DNA of 64,000 nucleotides. It comes from Nigrospora sphaerica (lineage: Eukaryota; Ascomycota; Sordariomycetes; Amphisphaeriales; Apiosporaceae). Position 1 is the first letter of the stretch, and every line of letters starts with the position of its first letter. Positions 10,324 through 21,399 of the stretch are shown here, one piece after another. A model generated the notes under the pieces. It was not told the origin of the DNA, searched no databases, and saw only the letters and a program-made list of their open reading frames with translations. The stretch lies in the NCBI GenBank assembly GCA_018287875.1, contig JAGVVL010000021.1, positions 682,001-746,000 on the forward strand, given 5' to 3'. Both the position numbers and the translations under genes were made by a program.

Positions 10324-13300
10324 CTAGCTGATAAGCTGATTTGCCAGCTGGAACATGCCCAGCCTGCCCGAACGGAGTAGCCATCTCGCTATAATCCCTG
10401 CTTTTCCTGGGGTGTCGAGCATCCTGTCCGTGTCTATCGGTCCTCCTAGAGCTTGGACGAGGTGCTCTCGTCTTTCTTTTTCCCGTGGGCAGAAAACGAG
10501 GATATGCCGGATGGTCTCTCTGCCCTGACCGCAGTCGCACCAGGGGCTGTCGAAGCCTGGAACCCTACGCTTAAAAAGGAAGTCTCGCAGCCCAATCTTG
10601 CCAGTCCTCGCTTGGACGAGGATCGAGCTCTCCGCCTTGTGGAGTCCCTTATGGAGCTTGAGGACGTGCTTGTCTGGTGGCATCTTAGTTGCTGCCGGGG
10701 CTCGTGCTGTTCGATTTTGCTGCGTTTTTTGCCATCTCTGGAGCCAATCTCTCTCCTCGGCCTTGCTTGCCGAGTCTCCCGCTAGCCATTCGTCTAGCCA
10801 CTTCTTGCGGTCGGGGATTTTCGGACCTTTGGGTCTGCGCCGTCGAGTCGGCCTTGTTAGGATCCATCTAGCCGCCTTGTCGCAACTTGCTTGGATAAGT
10901 GACGCGATGCGCGGCTGTTGGAGCCTCTCTTCCGATGCCGCCACCCTTCTGTTAAGCCACGTGTCTAAGGGGGACACGTAAGCTTCCGTTTCTAGTACTG
11001 CGGCAGCCGTGGCTTTGAAAGCTCCTGTGACCTTGCGGAGGCACTCTGTCTGGACGTCGTTGAGTGCCTTGGCTCTATTTTTCGAGACCTGGCGGTGCCA
11101 CTCTAAAGCTCCATAGCCTATCGCAGACCGTACGACGGCTGTATAGACTTGGCGGGCTCGCTGAAGAGACGCGCCCCATGTCGAGCCGGCTATCCGGTCT
11201 AAAGCATAGACCTGCGTCGCCATCTTCTTCGATATCGACTGGATATGGACGTCCCAGCGGAGACGTCTATCCACCTGGATGCCAAGGACGCGGCAGGAGT
11301 CTTCTGGTTCGATTTCGTGGCCTTCTAGGGCTATCTTCGTGTCCGGACCTTTTCGTTTTCGGGAGAAGTGGACTAGGTGGTATTTTTTAACTGCGAAGGT
11401 CATGCCGTGACTGATTGCCCATTCTTTACAGACCTTATGAGCGGCTTCCAGCCGCTCGCAGGTCTGCTCTGGGTCTAAGCCGAAGCCCACGAGGTTCGTG
11501 TCATCTGCGAAGGCTATAGTAGCTATCCCTGGTACGGCTCTGAGAGCCCTGTAGAGGCCGGCTGTGTAGAGGCAGAAGAGGATAGGCGATAGGGGTGAGC
11601 CCTGCGGGACACCTGCCGGGACTGGGATCTCGTCCGATTCCTGGCCGTCGAAGAATAGCGTGGTGGACCGGTTAGAAAGGAAGCTTCGGATCCAGCTGAT
11701 AGTCCATATAGGGACCCTCAGCGCTCGCAGGTTAGCAAGGAGCCTTCCATGGTCGACGGAGTCGAAAGCGCCTGAGATGTCTAGCGATAGAAGGGTTGCT
11801 GCGCCTCCATGCTTCCAGGCTGTACGGACCAGGTCCGTTAGCAGCCGTAGGGCCGTTTCCGTAGAGCGGCCCTTTCGGTTCCCCATCTGTTCGTCTGGGA
11901 GCAGCCCGTTCTCCTCGGCGAAGCTAGCTAGCCGTTGTGCTAGTAGGCTCTCGATCGCCTTCCCTATGGTGTTGAGCAGGGCGATAGGTCTCCATCCGCC
12001 AGCTTGGTGGTATTCGTTTGGCTGTTTTCCTGGTTTCCGGAGGATAACCGTCACCGCTTTACGGAACGCTGTTGGGTAGTATCCTATGCGCCAGCATGCC
12101 TCTGCTAAGGAGGCTAGGGCACGGAACAGGGGTTCTCCTAGCCGTCTGAGGAATCCGTTGGGAAGCTGGTCTGGTCCAGGTGCCTTCCACTGGCCTGCTT
12201 TAGTGAGGACTTCTTGGACTTGTTCCGCTGTCACCTTCCGGTCCATTTCGAGAGGCGGTGCAAGCCTGCGCGTTATTCGAAACCCGTTTTCTACGGCCTT
12301 AGGAAGGGGGTAAAACCTCTCCCGAAAAGCCTCTGTTTTCTCTTTATGGGTCGTTGCTTCGCCCTGTAGGGTGTGGAGCGTAGGGACGGCTGGAGGTAGC
12401 GGTGGCGCGGCTCCTTCGGTTCTGGCCCATCTCGCGATGTTCCAGACGCCAGCTGGCTGGCTGGAGGCCTCGTGAAGCATGCCTCTCCAGGTCGCTGTCT
12501 TTGCGGTGCGGATCGCTTTCTTTTTCACAAGGGATGACTGCCGGAGGGCTCGCCAGGCTGCGTCCGTACGGTCGGAAAGCCATGTTCGCTGGGCTCGTCT
12601 CTCCTCCTCTATGGCTCTTTTCGTGTCGTGGTTCCACCAAGCCTTGCCTTTCCCCTTAGAGTGGCGGAGGGGGGCAACTAGGTCGGCTATCCGAGTTAGC
12701 TCCTTAGTTAAAATCTCGGTGTAGCTATCTATTTCTTCTGATGTCTCGATTTGCCCTGGCTGTGGTAGGTGTGCCGCCTCTGCCTTTGCTTGGTCATAGT
12801 TAGCTGTTTTCCAGCTGCGTCGTGGTCTGTCTTGCCGGTCTATATGAGGTCCAGCCACGCGTATCACCTGAGGGAGGTGATCGGATCCTGCGTACGGTGC
12901 GTATCCGTCATAGGCGACCCGGAGATCGTCCGTGGCCCAGGCTAGGTCGATTGTAGAGTCCATGCACCCTCTTCGAGTCCATGTCGGTGTTCCAGTGGGG
13001 GTGATCAGCTGGAGTCTCCAGTGTTCTGCTAGCTGGAGCAGCTTGTTAGCTGCATTATGGGGTCGGACGTTGTATCCTCCCCAGACGGGGTGGTGGACGT
13101 TGAAGTCTCCCACGAGGACTGTTTGTCTTGGCTGGGGTTCGGCATGGAGGGCCTCGATAGCTGGCAGGTCCGATCTGCTAGTGGACCCAGGAGGAGGCGA
13201 GTACACGCAGATGACCGTTATAGGCCCGTCTGGTAGCTGGATCGTGATGTCACACCTATCTGGCTGCGCCTCGTAGGTCCACTGCGCTGGGGAGTACTTC

Positions 13301-13512
13301 TTGTTAATGTAGATGCATGCTCTGCCTCCCTTAGCAGCGTATAGGAGGTAGTACGGAGAGGATCTCGGGCAGTAGGTGGTCGGCGTATGCGGGTTTCTCC
13401 AAGGCTCCTGGATGGCTAGGACGTCATATTCTTCGTGGATAGCGTCGACTACCGGTATCTGTGCTTTCTTGCTTTTCTGCGTGTTCCAGTGTAGGATCCT
13501 TAGCGCTGTCAT
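10324..13512 (-). CDS. LINE ORF2: endonuclease / reverse transcriptase
   Basis: A 1062-codon open frame. Residues about 1-230 form an APE-type endonuclease (LHWNTQKSKK, AIQEPW, LVGDFNVHHPVWGG, AGSDHLPQV). Residues about 430-760 form the reverse transcriptase with WKAPGPDQLPNGF, LLSLDISGAFDSVDHGRLL, GVPQGSPLSPILF and the catalytic IAFADDTNLVGF box. The C-terminus has the CDCGQGRETIRHILVFCP zinc-finger-like motif common in Tad/R1-type elements. No RNase H domain was seen. Its ATG overlaps the ORF1 stop as ATGA, an arrangement that fits termination-reinitiation. All catalytic residues expected for RT are present, so this copy may encode an active enzyme. Confidence 0.92.
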   Translation of the reverse strand: MTALRILHWNTQKSKKAQIPVVDAIHEEYDVLAIQEPWRNPHTPTTYCPRSSPYYLLYAAKGGRACIYINKKYSPAQWTYEAQPDRCDITIQLPDGPITVICVYSPPPGSTSRSDLPAIEALHAEPQPRQTVLVGDFNVHHPVWGGYNVRPHNAANKLLQLAEHWRLQLITPTGTPTWTRRGCMDSTIDLAWATDDLRVAYDGYAPYAGSDHLPQVIRVAGPHIDRQDRPRRSWKTANYDQAKAEAAHLPQPGQIETSEEIDSYTEILTKELTRIADLVAPLRHSKGKGKAWWNHDTKRAIEEERRAQRTWLSDRTDAAWRALRQSSLVKKKAIRTAKTATWRGMLHEASSQPAGVWNIARWARTEGAAPPLPPAVPTLHTLQGEATTHKEKTEAFRERFYPLPKAVENGFRITRRLAPPLEMDRKVTAEQVQEVLTKAGQWKAPGPDQLPNGFLRRLGEPLFRALASLAEACWRIGYYPTAFRKAVTVILRKPGKQPNEYHQAGGWRPIALLNTIGKAIESLLAQRLASFAEENGLLPDEQMGNRKGRSTETALRLLTDLVRTAWKHGGAATLLSLDISGAFDSVDHGRLLANLRALRVPIWTISWIRSFLSNRSTTLFFDGQESDEIPVPAGVPQGSPLSPILFCLYTAGLYRALRAVPGIATIAFADDTNLVGFGLDPEQTCERLEAAHKVCKEWAISHGMTFAVKKYHLVHFSRKRKGPDTKIALEGHEIEPEDSCRVLGIQVDRRLRWDVHIQSISKKMATQVYALDRIAGSTWGASLQRARQVYTAVVRSAIGYGALEWHRQVSKNRAKALNDVQTECLRKVTGAFKATAAAVLETEAYVSPLDTWLNRRVAASEERLQQPRIASLIQASCDKAARWILTRPTRRRRPKGPKIPDRKKWLDEWLAGDSASKAEERDWLQRWQKTQQNRTARAPAATKMPPDKHVLKLHKGLHKAESSILVQARTGKIGLRDFLFKRRVPGFDSPWCDCGQGRETIRHILVFCPREKERREHLVQALGGPIDTDRMLDTPGKAGIIARWLLRSGRLGMFQLANQLIS

Positions 13513-14235
13513 GGTCGAGCGTGGATGCTATCCAGTGTTGACTCCGGCGTTTCGATGTCCATGTCGTCTGTATCTTTGTGGCCTCTGCTGCGGGCTCTGC
13601 CAGTGCTTCTAGTACGGCAGCTGGTTGCTCGACGCTTCCGCGGCTGTACTGTCTGCCAGTCTTCGGCTGTTGGTTTAGGAGGTTCTTGCGAGGGCAGTGC
13701 GAATCCCTTCGGTCTCGTGACATAAGCAGCCTTAGCGATCTGGACCTGCTCCTGGCGGACTGGACACTCCTCGGACCACGCAGTGTGTGGTCCTCGGCAT
13801 GCTGGGCAGCAGTACCGGCTCTTATTCTCGGCTTCTGGGCATTCTTTGTCGTTGTGCTTTGTTGAAGAGCAGAGCCCGCACCTGCGTGCGTGGCGGCAGA
13901 CACGGGCGATATGTCCATAGCGGTAGCAGTGGTAGCATTGCTTAAGCTGCGCTCCTTCGGCGAAGGGCTCGCATGGATAGTAGCCATACTGCCAAATAAG
14001 GCCGTCACGACACAGCTGTTCCGCTTGTTGAACCGTAGGTACTGCAATGTATAGGGCCGTGACCTTCCTGGACGAGGTCTTGGCGTTGCGAGGGAGCTTG
14101 GCCTCCAGGACGTCGATAGGGCCGCCGGGCTGGTTCCGGAGTTGGACTTCTAGCTGCCCTTGGTTCGTCTCTATGGCCTCCTTGTTGATGCCATGGGCCA
14201 CCACCAGGATCTTTCTCTTCTGGCCCCCTATCCCC
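13509..14235 (-). CDS. LINE ORF1: gag-like zinc-knuckle protein (5' part damaged)
   Basis: The open frame 13509-14204 (plus a few codons upstream) encodes the C-terminal part of a gag-like RNA-binding protein with consecutive Cys/His knuckles: CYHCYRYGHIARVC (CX2CX4HX4C), a CGLC..HNDKEC knuckle and CPACRGPHTAWSEEC. A TAG near 14243 and frame changes between 14250 and 14530 break the N-terminal portion, which continues in other frames (for example VVLWLERTDAHVGGLREGYA). ORF1 proteins coat the element RNA; this copy probably cannot make a full-length one. Confidence 0.75.
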
Positions 14236-14539
14236 CGGGTCTAGTTCTCTGCGCTTTCCATAGAAAGAGGTGGGGAATAGAAGGTTTGCACCTTAAGCAG
14301 CCCGCAAGGGCATATCCCTCTCTAAGACCACCGACATGCGCATCCGTCCTCTCGAGCCATAGCACGACCTCCTCGACCTGCAGCCTCCTAGGATAGCACC
14401 TGCGCCAGCGACACTCCGACAGAGAAGATGCCCTTTGGCACAATCGAAGGCAGTCCGTCTCATCCTTGTCTCCAGGTCCCTGGGCTGGCCCAATCCAGCT
14501 GTTCATCCCCTTCCACGGCAAGTCCTCGAACCGGTTCCA

Positions 14540-15354
14540 TCTTTAGTCGACCCTAGTGCGAGTAGGGGACGTAGGGGCTACCCTGTTCTTCTGCCGGTCC
14601 CGCGGTCGTCGTGCTATGCTACGGCCCACCGGTGTCCTAAGGTGGCGAGCCCTAGACCGGCTTCCCGTTGCTCGCCGCCATCTCTGCCGGCGAGCCGACC
14701 ATGTCTTGCCGTAGGCCTTCGGTAAGGGGTACCACCACGCCGGCATAGTACCCTGTAAGGCCTCGACTAACCTGCCCTGATCCACCATATGTTCGTCTCC
14801 GGAGCGGTGCGCTGTCACCCCAAAGGGCGACACGGGCGGCCAGCCGTGGCCACTATTGCCTTAACGACTCCGTTCCCGTGCTCTTAACAACTTCCATTAC
14901 TCCGTACGCACGCCCACTTAGGTATTCGTTCGATGCCCTCGCGGCTGTTCACTGCAAGCCGTCTCAGAGCTCGGCAGGGCCGAGGGTGTCCTGTCGTCGC
15001 CTCGAGAACCGAGTCGACGTCAGATGGTTTTTTTACCCAAATCCCTCTATAAAGACGAGGGCCTTCGCTGCGCGCCTATTTTGTCGTCGATTCGGCGTCG
15101 CGCGGTGTCGATTTTCGAGGCTGCTTGCTGCGTTTGGCGGGGGCGAAAAATTTTCGGTCGTGCGACGCCCGAAAATCCCGCATCACAGACCGTCTCAGCA
15201 CAACTCCGGTGCAGCGACACAGCGACGCAGCAATGGCGCCTCGCTGCACTTTCGTGCAGAATGCGTCTCTACATCGGCTCTCCCTCAGTCAATTGACCTA
15301 GGAAGATTTCCAGCCGGCGCCGCGGGGAGGCTGTAGAGTCCGACTTCGCCAGCC
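14540..15354 (-). other. 5' part of the LINE (ORF1 N-terminus remnants and 5' UTR)
   Basis: The GC-rich sequence upstream of the readable ORF1 belongs to the element because the downstream target-site duplication lies beyond it at 15355. No intact frame. Plus-strand ORFs here are antisense artefacts. Confidence 0.6.
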
Positions 15355-15367
15355 CTTGTATGGGGTA
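15355..15367. repeat. Target-site duplication, right copy
   Basis: CTTGTATGGGGTA, identical to 10122-10134; marks the 5' end of the LINE. Confidence 0.85.
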
Positions 15368-15912
15368 ACAGTATTCTATAATCGACATATCAGTGCTGCA
15401 GCTCATCTTTCTAAGATACTTCGAATAGTTACCCATGTGTGTGCCAGGCTTTCGCTGCAAAGGAGACGAGGTGCAGCTAACTATGAAATTATGTATTTAA
15501 GGTAGAACCATCCATTTGATTTAAGATTAATTGAATTCTGCATCACCTGCATCAGTTACCAGCCCATACACGACATTCCACGCCTGACAATTGTGTGTTG
15601 TACGGTAAAGGTGAATTCGGCCGCCGTTCTTAAGTGCTTGGAGCTAAATTCATGTCGTAGATTGCAACGCCGAGATGTGTGTCTGGACCGTCTACCGATG
15701 CACCAACTGTGATTGGGAGATCTCGCGCATCAGAACAGCCGAGTGCGGTCAAGGAGATCATCAAGCGTATAGCCAGGAGTCAACCGTGAACGTTCGAAGA
15801 GAAGCAAAATGTGTGACGTGTGCATATCCAACCCCGGAATGAAAGCTTGGGCTTTCCGCATCGTGTAATGGGATCAGATGGATTTTGGTTGGATGTGGCA
15901 AGCTTGGTATAT

Positions 15913-16407
15913 TCAGGTTTTCGGAGGGTTCTTCGATAGAAAGCGGGGATGAAGATAAGTCGGTACTCTGCCGCCACTGCGGTCGACGATGAAAGGCAGC
16001 TCAGCACCGAAGCCGTTCCAGTCATGAAGTTCCCGAATTCTTTGGTTCACTTCCCCCTGCAGCCCCTGGGTTGCACATGATACATTCTCGCTGTCAGCTC
16101 CGTCTCTCCCGCTAAAGTAGACGGCGATGACTGGCAGATCGTTGTGAGTCGGGAGATGTGCCTTATCTGGGTCGTACGCGTCGTTGAATATGTCAAAGAC
16201 GATCATGATTCGGTTGGCCCTTTCTTTTGCAAGAAATAGGGTTGCTGGTGTTTCTTCCCAAGAAGCGAGATCGTTTGTTTTGACAAGGTTGAGCGCCTTT
16301 AGAATAATCTTGTCGGGACAATCCCAGGCATCACTATACTGGGAGCTCTTCCTGGACACGGAGACAAACACACGTTTCGCGGTATTCTGAGACTTGGTGC
16401 TCGCCAT
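15913..16407 (-). CDS. Hypothetical protein, single exon, 164 aa
   Basis: The ATG at 16407 opens 164 codons to 15913. The sequence is complex and gene-like: an N-terminal KRVFVSVSRKSS strand, then ATLFLAKERANRIMIVFDIF and LPVIAVYFSGRDGADSE, alternating hydrophobic strands that suggest an alpha/beta fold. I recognise no family motif. A different frame is open from 16025 to 15780, so an extra 3' exon is possible. Neighbours are a LINE and a LINE remnant, so the gene is isolated. Confidence 0.5.
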   Translation of the reverse strand: MASTKSQNTAKRVFVSVSRKSSQYSDAWDCPDKIILKALNLVKTNDLASWEETPATLFLAKERANRIMIVFDIFNDAYDPDKAHLPTHNDLPVIAVYFSGRDGADSENVSCATQGLQGEVNQRIRELHDWNGFGAELPFIVDRSGGRVPTYLHPRFLSKNPPKT

Positions 16408-16409
16408 AA

Positions 16410-17340
16410 TGGGGATTGAAACGATCAGTCGGATGACGACATTCGATGGTTTGATTTTGATGTGAAAACGCGAAGGAAAGGTTGGAAGTCAAAGAATAGG
16501 GCGGGAATTTAGGCATACGTACTAGCATTATCATTGTTCCGTAGCCGGATGGGACATCCTTGCTCAGCCATTCGGTTCCGATATCACGTGCAGACCAGCG
16601 CTGACTGCAGCTGAAAAGAGCAACTAGAAGCCTCCCTTAACAGGCCGTTATTATGCATCAAGCTATCAGCGCCAGCCAGCATATGAGCACAGCCACTTAC
16701 CGGTGCACCAGGCCTCAGTGAACCAAAGTATAAGACGACGCCAAGAAGTGAAAGACGTCAACAAAAGAATTCATACCTCGGCAACTGGGTACGAACCTGA
16801 GTTCTGTTTCTATTCTCTGACTATGATACAGACCGGATATCGGTGCGTAAGTGAAACGGCGCCCAGCCGAGTCTTTCCTACGTGAGGGTCCAAGCGAACA
16901 AACCTTTTTTCGGCATTTGTGAGAGGCTCTGACGATGCGAACGAGCCAGCTCTTTGGGAGCAACACCATCGCTTCGGCGCTTGATGGTGGTTCGCAGGAC
17001 GTGGTATTTTTCGACCATGCTACGGATAGACTGGCCCTTTAACGCCTGGTAGTGCCTTCCTCTACCATTATGAATGGGTTGAGAAGGGGAAGAGCGAAAT
17101 AATGTATGAATGAAGTGTGGAAACTAGTACGTAATCGCGCATTTGATACAAGGTTGACTGCAGGCCAGACTTCAAAGGTTCTGGAAATCGAGAGGCTCTG
17201 TTGTTAGCCAGGCAAACAGCCGTAGGTCTGCTAAGTGCCATGCGCGTGTGGCGAGATCCGACTGGCCTAAATTCAAGAGTCTGATCACCTCTCATATCCC
17301 TGTATTGACTTGGCCGCACTCCAGCTACACTTTTCTCTTT
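16410..17340. other. No gene recognised
   Basis: Only short random-looking ORFs on both strands. No repeat boundary or RNA gene seen. Confidence 0.4.
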
Positions 17341-17341
17341 A

Positions 17342-18682
17342 ATGGCAAGTTTTTGGGCCGATGCGCTAGCAAACTGTCCGATTGACCCGCGTGATAATTG
17401 GTCCAAGATAGAGAGCCTCAATCTAGTCATCATGGTGTACGACGTGGAAGCTCTCGGGACACTACGCGGGCTCGAAAGGGCAACGAATTTCTTACCCCGA
17501 CGCTCCTATCACCCTCTGCAATCGACAATACAGCCACGTTATGGAGTGCCCAGAAGGACTCTCCCACCGGTCCAGTGGGTGTTCGTAGCCATTGATAGGA
17601 TTACAGCAGACTGCGAGATCACCATCAAATGGAGCCCCGAACACATGGGCATCACAGGGAACGAGGATGCAGACGAACTCGCGAAAGCGGGCGCGGAGAA
17701 AAGGCCCCGGGACCCCGGCGCAGTGGCGACAGCCGCCGGGATCAAGTCGATGGCCAGGTGACAGATGAGGAAACAGGCCACGAAATGGTGGACGCACGAT
17801 GACAGGAACGTGCCGAGCCATTTACTTACGGCGAGACCAAGTACAAGCCGGGAAAATGCCTGAAAGCCCTCACGTTAGAGAGGAAGGTCCTCGGACAGTA
17901 TCTCTACGTGCTATCACCTCATGGAAATTTCAAGTGGTACCACAACCGCTATGACCATCGGGACGCCGAAGTGCATTGCCCATGCACATCATACTCACAT
18001 GGGAGACAGGAGAAGGGCCCGCAGCATATGGTTCACTGCTATGCGCTGCGGTCTGTGGTACACACGTGGTCCCGGCCGCCGAAGCCGGAAAAAAAGACAT
18101 GACGGGACGATATGTACCGAGGGTAGCTAGCCGATGCGACTAAAAGGCTCGATCTAACCGGCTCGGTGAGCCGGGAGAGCTACTGGGCATAGCTCATACA
18201 GAACACGCTCGAGTTCCAGAAGTTCTGCCGAACGACGCGGTACTTTGGCCGTATCTGCCCTCCCTTCGGGAAGGTAGGGGAATGATGCCGCAACGAGAGA
18301 CGGGAAGACTGCGCGGCATTGGACGCATATGACTCGAGAGAAGAAAGGTAGGAACTGGAAATCGTGATACCACAGGCCAAGGTAACGACAGTTCGAGGAT
18401 CGTGAGGGTCCAGAAGACAGGTCACCTATCTGGTAACTGCTGGCGACGACAGAAGAGAGACAGTTATCAAGAGCTAAGGAACGAATGAATGAAGGAACGA
18501 GTCGGGAGATTCGGGCCGTAACGACCACCGGCTGCGGCATGTTGAGCCCTATAGATGTGATCTGGCTACTGTGGAAAGAAGTTTGCGTTCACCGGAAACT
18601 AGCTAGCCACGTTGCATTCCCCTCGAGAGGTTGTGGCTGCTTCGCAGCCGCCTATGACGTAAAAAAATAATTATTATTGGGC
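17342..18682 (+). mobile_element. LINE remnant with RNase H domain
   Basis: Plus-strand fragments of a LINE C-terminus. ITIKWSPEHMGITGNEDADELAK is the final RNase H block (catalytic His/Asp region), followed in shifted frames by the usual post-RNase H segment (LGQYLYVLSPHGNFKWYHNR with HC.C residues). The sequence ends in an A-rich TAA/TTA tail at about 18664-18682. Several stops and frameshifts; no reverse transcriptase left. It differs from the Tad copies here, which show no RNase H. Confidence 0.65.
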
Positions 18683-19470
18683 GCCAGTCAGCGGCCTCGG
18701 CGGCGTAAGGTTTGACATGGTTTGGAGTGCGGGCAGTCTTGCTGCCCAAGCGCCTACGAGCGCGGCCGACTCGCCTTCGGCCGCGTCCACGTTTATCTTC
18801 GTCGGGCGCTCGGCAGGACGTTTGGTGTCGTCGTGAGCGGGACAATCTTTCAAAACACCTTCTAGAAGAAGCTGCGAGCCAATCCGCTGTACGCCCCCTT
18901 TGCTGCGCAGGGGGCGCAAGATGCGCCGGCGCTTATCGAAGCTACCCAAACGCTCGCGGACCAGGACGTGGAATAGTTTCTGGTGTCTGTGTATGTAGCG
19001 TGTCTCCAGAGCGCATGGCTCGTGCTGTTCGTCCTCTCGGGCATAGCCATGCTCAGAAGTTTCCTGTAGATTCGGAATTGTCGGTTCCGGCGAGCATCCG
19101 ACATAGAATTAAGGGATCTGCCGTGGAGCGGCACGACACTGGAAAAGCTAAAAAACTTGGGTTTGAGATCCGGAGACTCGATTCTGGAAGATAGCCGGCT
19201 GCTGGTGCTCCATAAGCTTCCGTCTTAGAATTTTACGCACTGCGACTTAGCCCTAGGAAGGAATCGCTGCCGTCGGCCTGTCGGCACACAGCTAAGGTGG
19301 ACATTTCTTTCCGTTTTGCGCAACGCATCGAATGTCCCCGGCTAGTGTGGGGTGCGTGTCTCCCAAGGCTCATGATTTTCGTGTTGCCACGATTCTTCTG
19401 CCTTTACCTTGCAGGGTTGGAAGGTCATGGTCTTCCCTAAGTAACCCTAAAAATAGACTAACCTAGATTG
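18683..19470. other. Unassigned sequence
   Basis: A moderately GC-rich stretch with long ORFs on both strands but no recognisable domain. It could be more decayed retroelement. No clear gene. Confidence 0.35.
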
Positions 19471-19609
19471 TGTTACAGCGCGTCTGGACTAACTGCCCGC
19501 AGAGGCATAATGCGAAAGCTTCGGGAATGATCCATTTATTGGATTCATTCTGTTCAGTTCTATGCTATAAGAGCTACTCCTGCAGGGGACCAACTGCCAG
19601 GCCGTAACA
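19471..19609 (-). mobile_element. 139-bp TG..CA element (copy 1)
   Basis: Begins TGTTACAGCGCGTCTGG and ends CAACTGCCAGGCCGTAACA: the reverse orientation of the copies at 42024 and 50444, with the same 139-bp length and the same internal AAGCTTCGGGAATGATCC hairpin-like core. No clear duplication at this copy. Confidence 0.75.
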
Positions 19610-19848
19610 GACTATATCTTTCAAGCACATTAGAGAGGGCTTCGTTTCTATAATCAGACTCAGGCTAGTTTCTTGGGTAACTGTAGATGCTGTGATTATT
19701 TATCTTCTTTTGGCTGGTTTGGACCGTTTTGCCGAGTGGATAAGTGACGGAATCTTTTGAATCACCTTGGTTCCCGGTGCGCGCTTTAGGGGATACCTGG
19801 TGCTTTGCAGCCCGACAAACAGAACACCCAACGCGATGCTGCGGAATA

Positions 19849-21361
19849 AGTTAGCACCCCACTGAACGGGCCACCCCCTGTATGGGCCACGTCACTAGAA
19901 TATCAACACCGCTCTATTCACTACGGTGTTATGCAGCCACCATGAGGCCTCTATAGCTAAAATTGAACGCGTATCTCCTCCTCGACATGTTCTATCTCCT
20001 CGTCCTGGTCTGGTTCAATTTGAGGCAATTCCGACCGTCTATTTGGCTGGTGGCGCATAGAGCGCCGCGGGCGCTGAGACTCGGCCTCGTCCCGTAGCTG
20101 ATCCTTAGCTTGTTGGATGTCTGCTATGTCAACGAAGGCTTGCTGGGCCCTAGGGAGAACTCTGCGCTGTTTTCGAGGTCTCTCTCTCTAATGCAGCCTT
20201 CAATCGCTCCTGGCTATGCTGCAGTCCCACGATAGTGGCGTTGAGAGTGTTAAGGGCCTTCTGGACCTGACGGCTCATGCGGCGGACCCCGGCAGTCTGC
20301 GGTAGGCCATCCTCTGCCAACAAAGATGTCTCCAATTCTCTTAGGTCCTTGCTGTTCTTAGGAGTCTGGAGATGGTTTTCTGAAGCCTGGAGGGCTCTGT
20401 CTAGTGTTTCGGCCGGTCTGGTGCGTCTGCGGTCATGGCATCGGCCTGCATAGCTAGCCTGCTATTAAGCGCCTTAGAGTCGAACTTCCACTGCTTAAGG
20501 TCGTCGTCGTTAAACATCTCGTCGTTAAACCACTGCTGTTGGACGTTTTTGCCGCCAAAGATAACTAAGGGAAAGAGGGCTCGGCCATCGCCAGACACGC
20601 ACTCCACAATAGTCACCCAGTCTCTATTAAGGGGGTCGTTAATGAGGACCTCCTTAAGCTCAGAAGGTCCAATAACTAGGAGAGCGTCTCCGATATCGAC
20701 CATCGTCCCTATCTCGTCGGCGTTATAAGTGTGAGCAGGAGGGATAGCCGACATTAGGGGGTCATCCAGCCGGTCGAAGAACTCAACGATATTGACGGAA
20801 CATGCAGCGTTAGCACGTCTCCAGTCATACCGTACGCTTCGCAGAGTCTTCAACTCTGGATGTCTCCGCAGGAATCTCCGGACCCAGTGTGTTCCGATGG
20901 TCTGAGGGCCCCCTGAAGCTTGGGATAGCCTCATGGCGAACAGACGGAACCTTGAGTGTGGAGGAGCATAGCCTAGCTTGGTCTGTAACTTGACCCAGCG
21001 CACTAAAAAGCGCTCAGTAGTTGGGGATAGGTTCTGACGCTTCTGAGAGGCCTCACGGCGCGAAGCACCGCCGTCCATATGGCGCTGTAGGGTGGTTCTG
21101 GATACTCCATGTCTAACGGCCGCGGCTCGCATAGATAGGCCATTTCGGTGGGCTCTAGCGGCTGCACGCAGCTTCTTTTCGTGGTCGGACAACATGTTAT
21201 AAGATGCGCAATTGAAATAGGAGTAGAATGAGATATTTTATTTATTTTTGCGAGCGCTGGTTGTTGCTCTATTTATTAGTGACTCTGTTGGGGTTGTTGA
21301 GGTTGGTGATACTTTTTAGGTGGCCCATTAGGGGGATGGCCCGAGCAGTGGTGTTCCAACT
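19849..21361 (-). mobile_element. Fot/pogo-type DNA transposon, internally deleted copy
   Basis: A 1513-bp element flanked by TA on both sides (19847-19848 and 21362-21363), with imperfect terminal inverted repeats of about 42 bp starting AGTTRG and containing CGGGCCACCCCC. The ends match those of the 1927-bp copy at 27935-29861, so this is the same family with about 414 bp lost internally. Confidence 0.9.
20401..21195 (-). pseudogene. pogo transposase, deleted (lacks second and third catalytic Asp)
   Basis: The ATG at 21195 gives a helix-turn-helix N-terminus (RAAAVRHGVSRTTLQRHM), a CENP-B-like second HTH (TERFLVRWVKLQTKLGYAPP) and the first DDE aspartate in YNADEIGTMV. After WKF the sequence jumps directly to KALNSRLAMQADAM, skipping the IIDGHNSH and LQPLDVG blocks found in the other copy. 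The frame then shifts and stops at 20401. The remaining C-terminal coiled-coil region is at 20150-20335. It cannot encode a catalytic transposase but keeps the DNA-binding domain and both ends, so it could be mobilised in trans. Confidence 0.85.
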
Positions 21362-21399
21362 TACAGCTTATCAAGGGATTTAGCGTTGGTAACCCTTGC

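Larger units (their letters stand above)
10135..15354 (-). mobile_element. Tad1-like non-LTR retrotransposon (LINE), near full length
   Basis: A 5220-bp minus-strand element bounded by perfect 13-bp duplications (10122-10134 and 15355-15367). It ends in a (TAA)n-type tail at 10135-10150 and has two overlapping ORFs: gag-like ORF1 with zinc knuckles, and ORF2 with endonuclease and reverse transcriptase. The 3' UTR (about 10150-10320) recurs at the ends of the copies at 21400-23718 and 48688-48810. ORF1 is damaged at its 5' part; ORF2 is fully open. Such elements copy themselves through RNA in the nucleus by nicking the target and priming reverse transcription there. Confidence 0.9.

Noticed and set aside
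10046..13276. Plus-strand ORFs over the LINE
   Set aside because: Antisense shadows of ORF2.
18712..19194. 160-codon plus ORF
   Set aside because: Arg-rich composition, no domain, and equally long minus ORFs overlap it.
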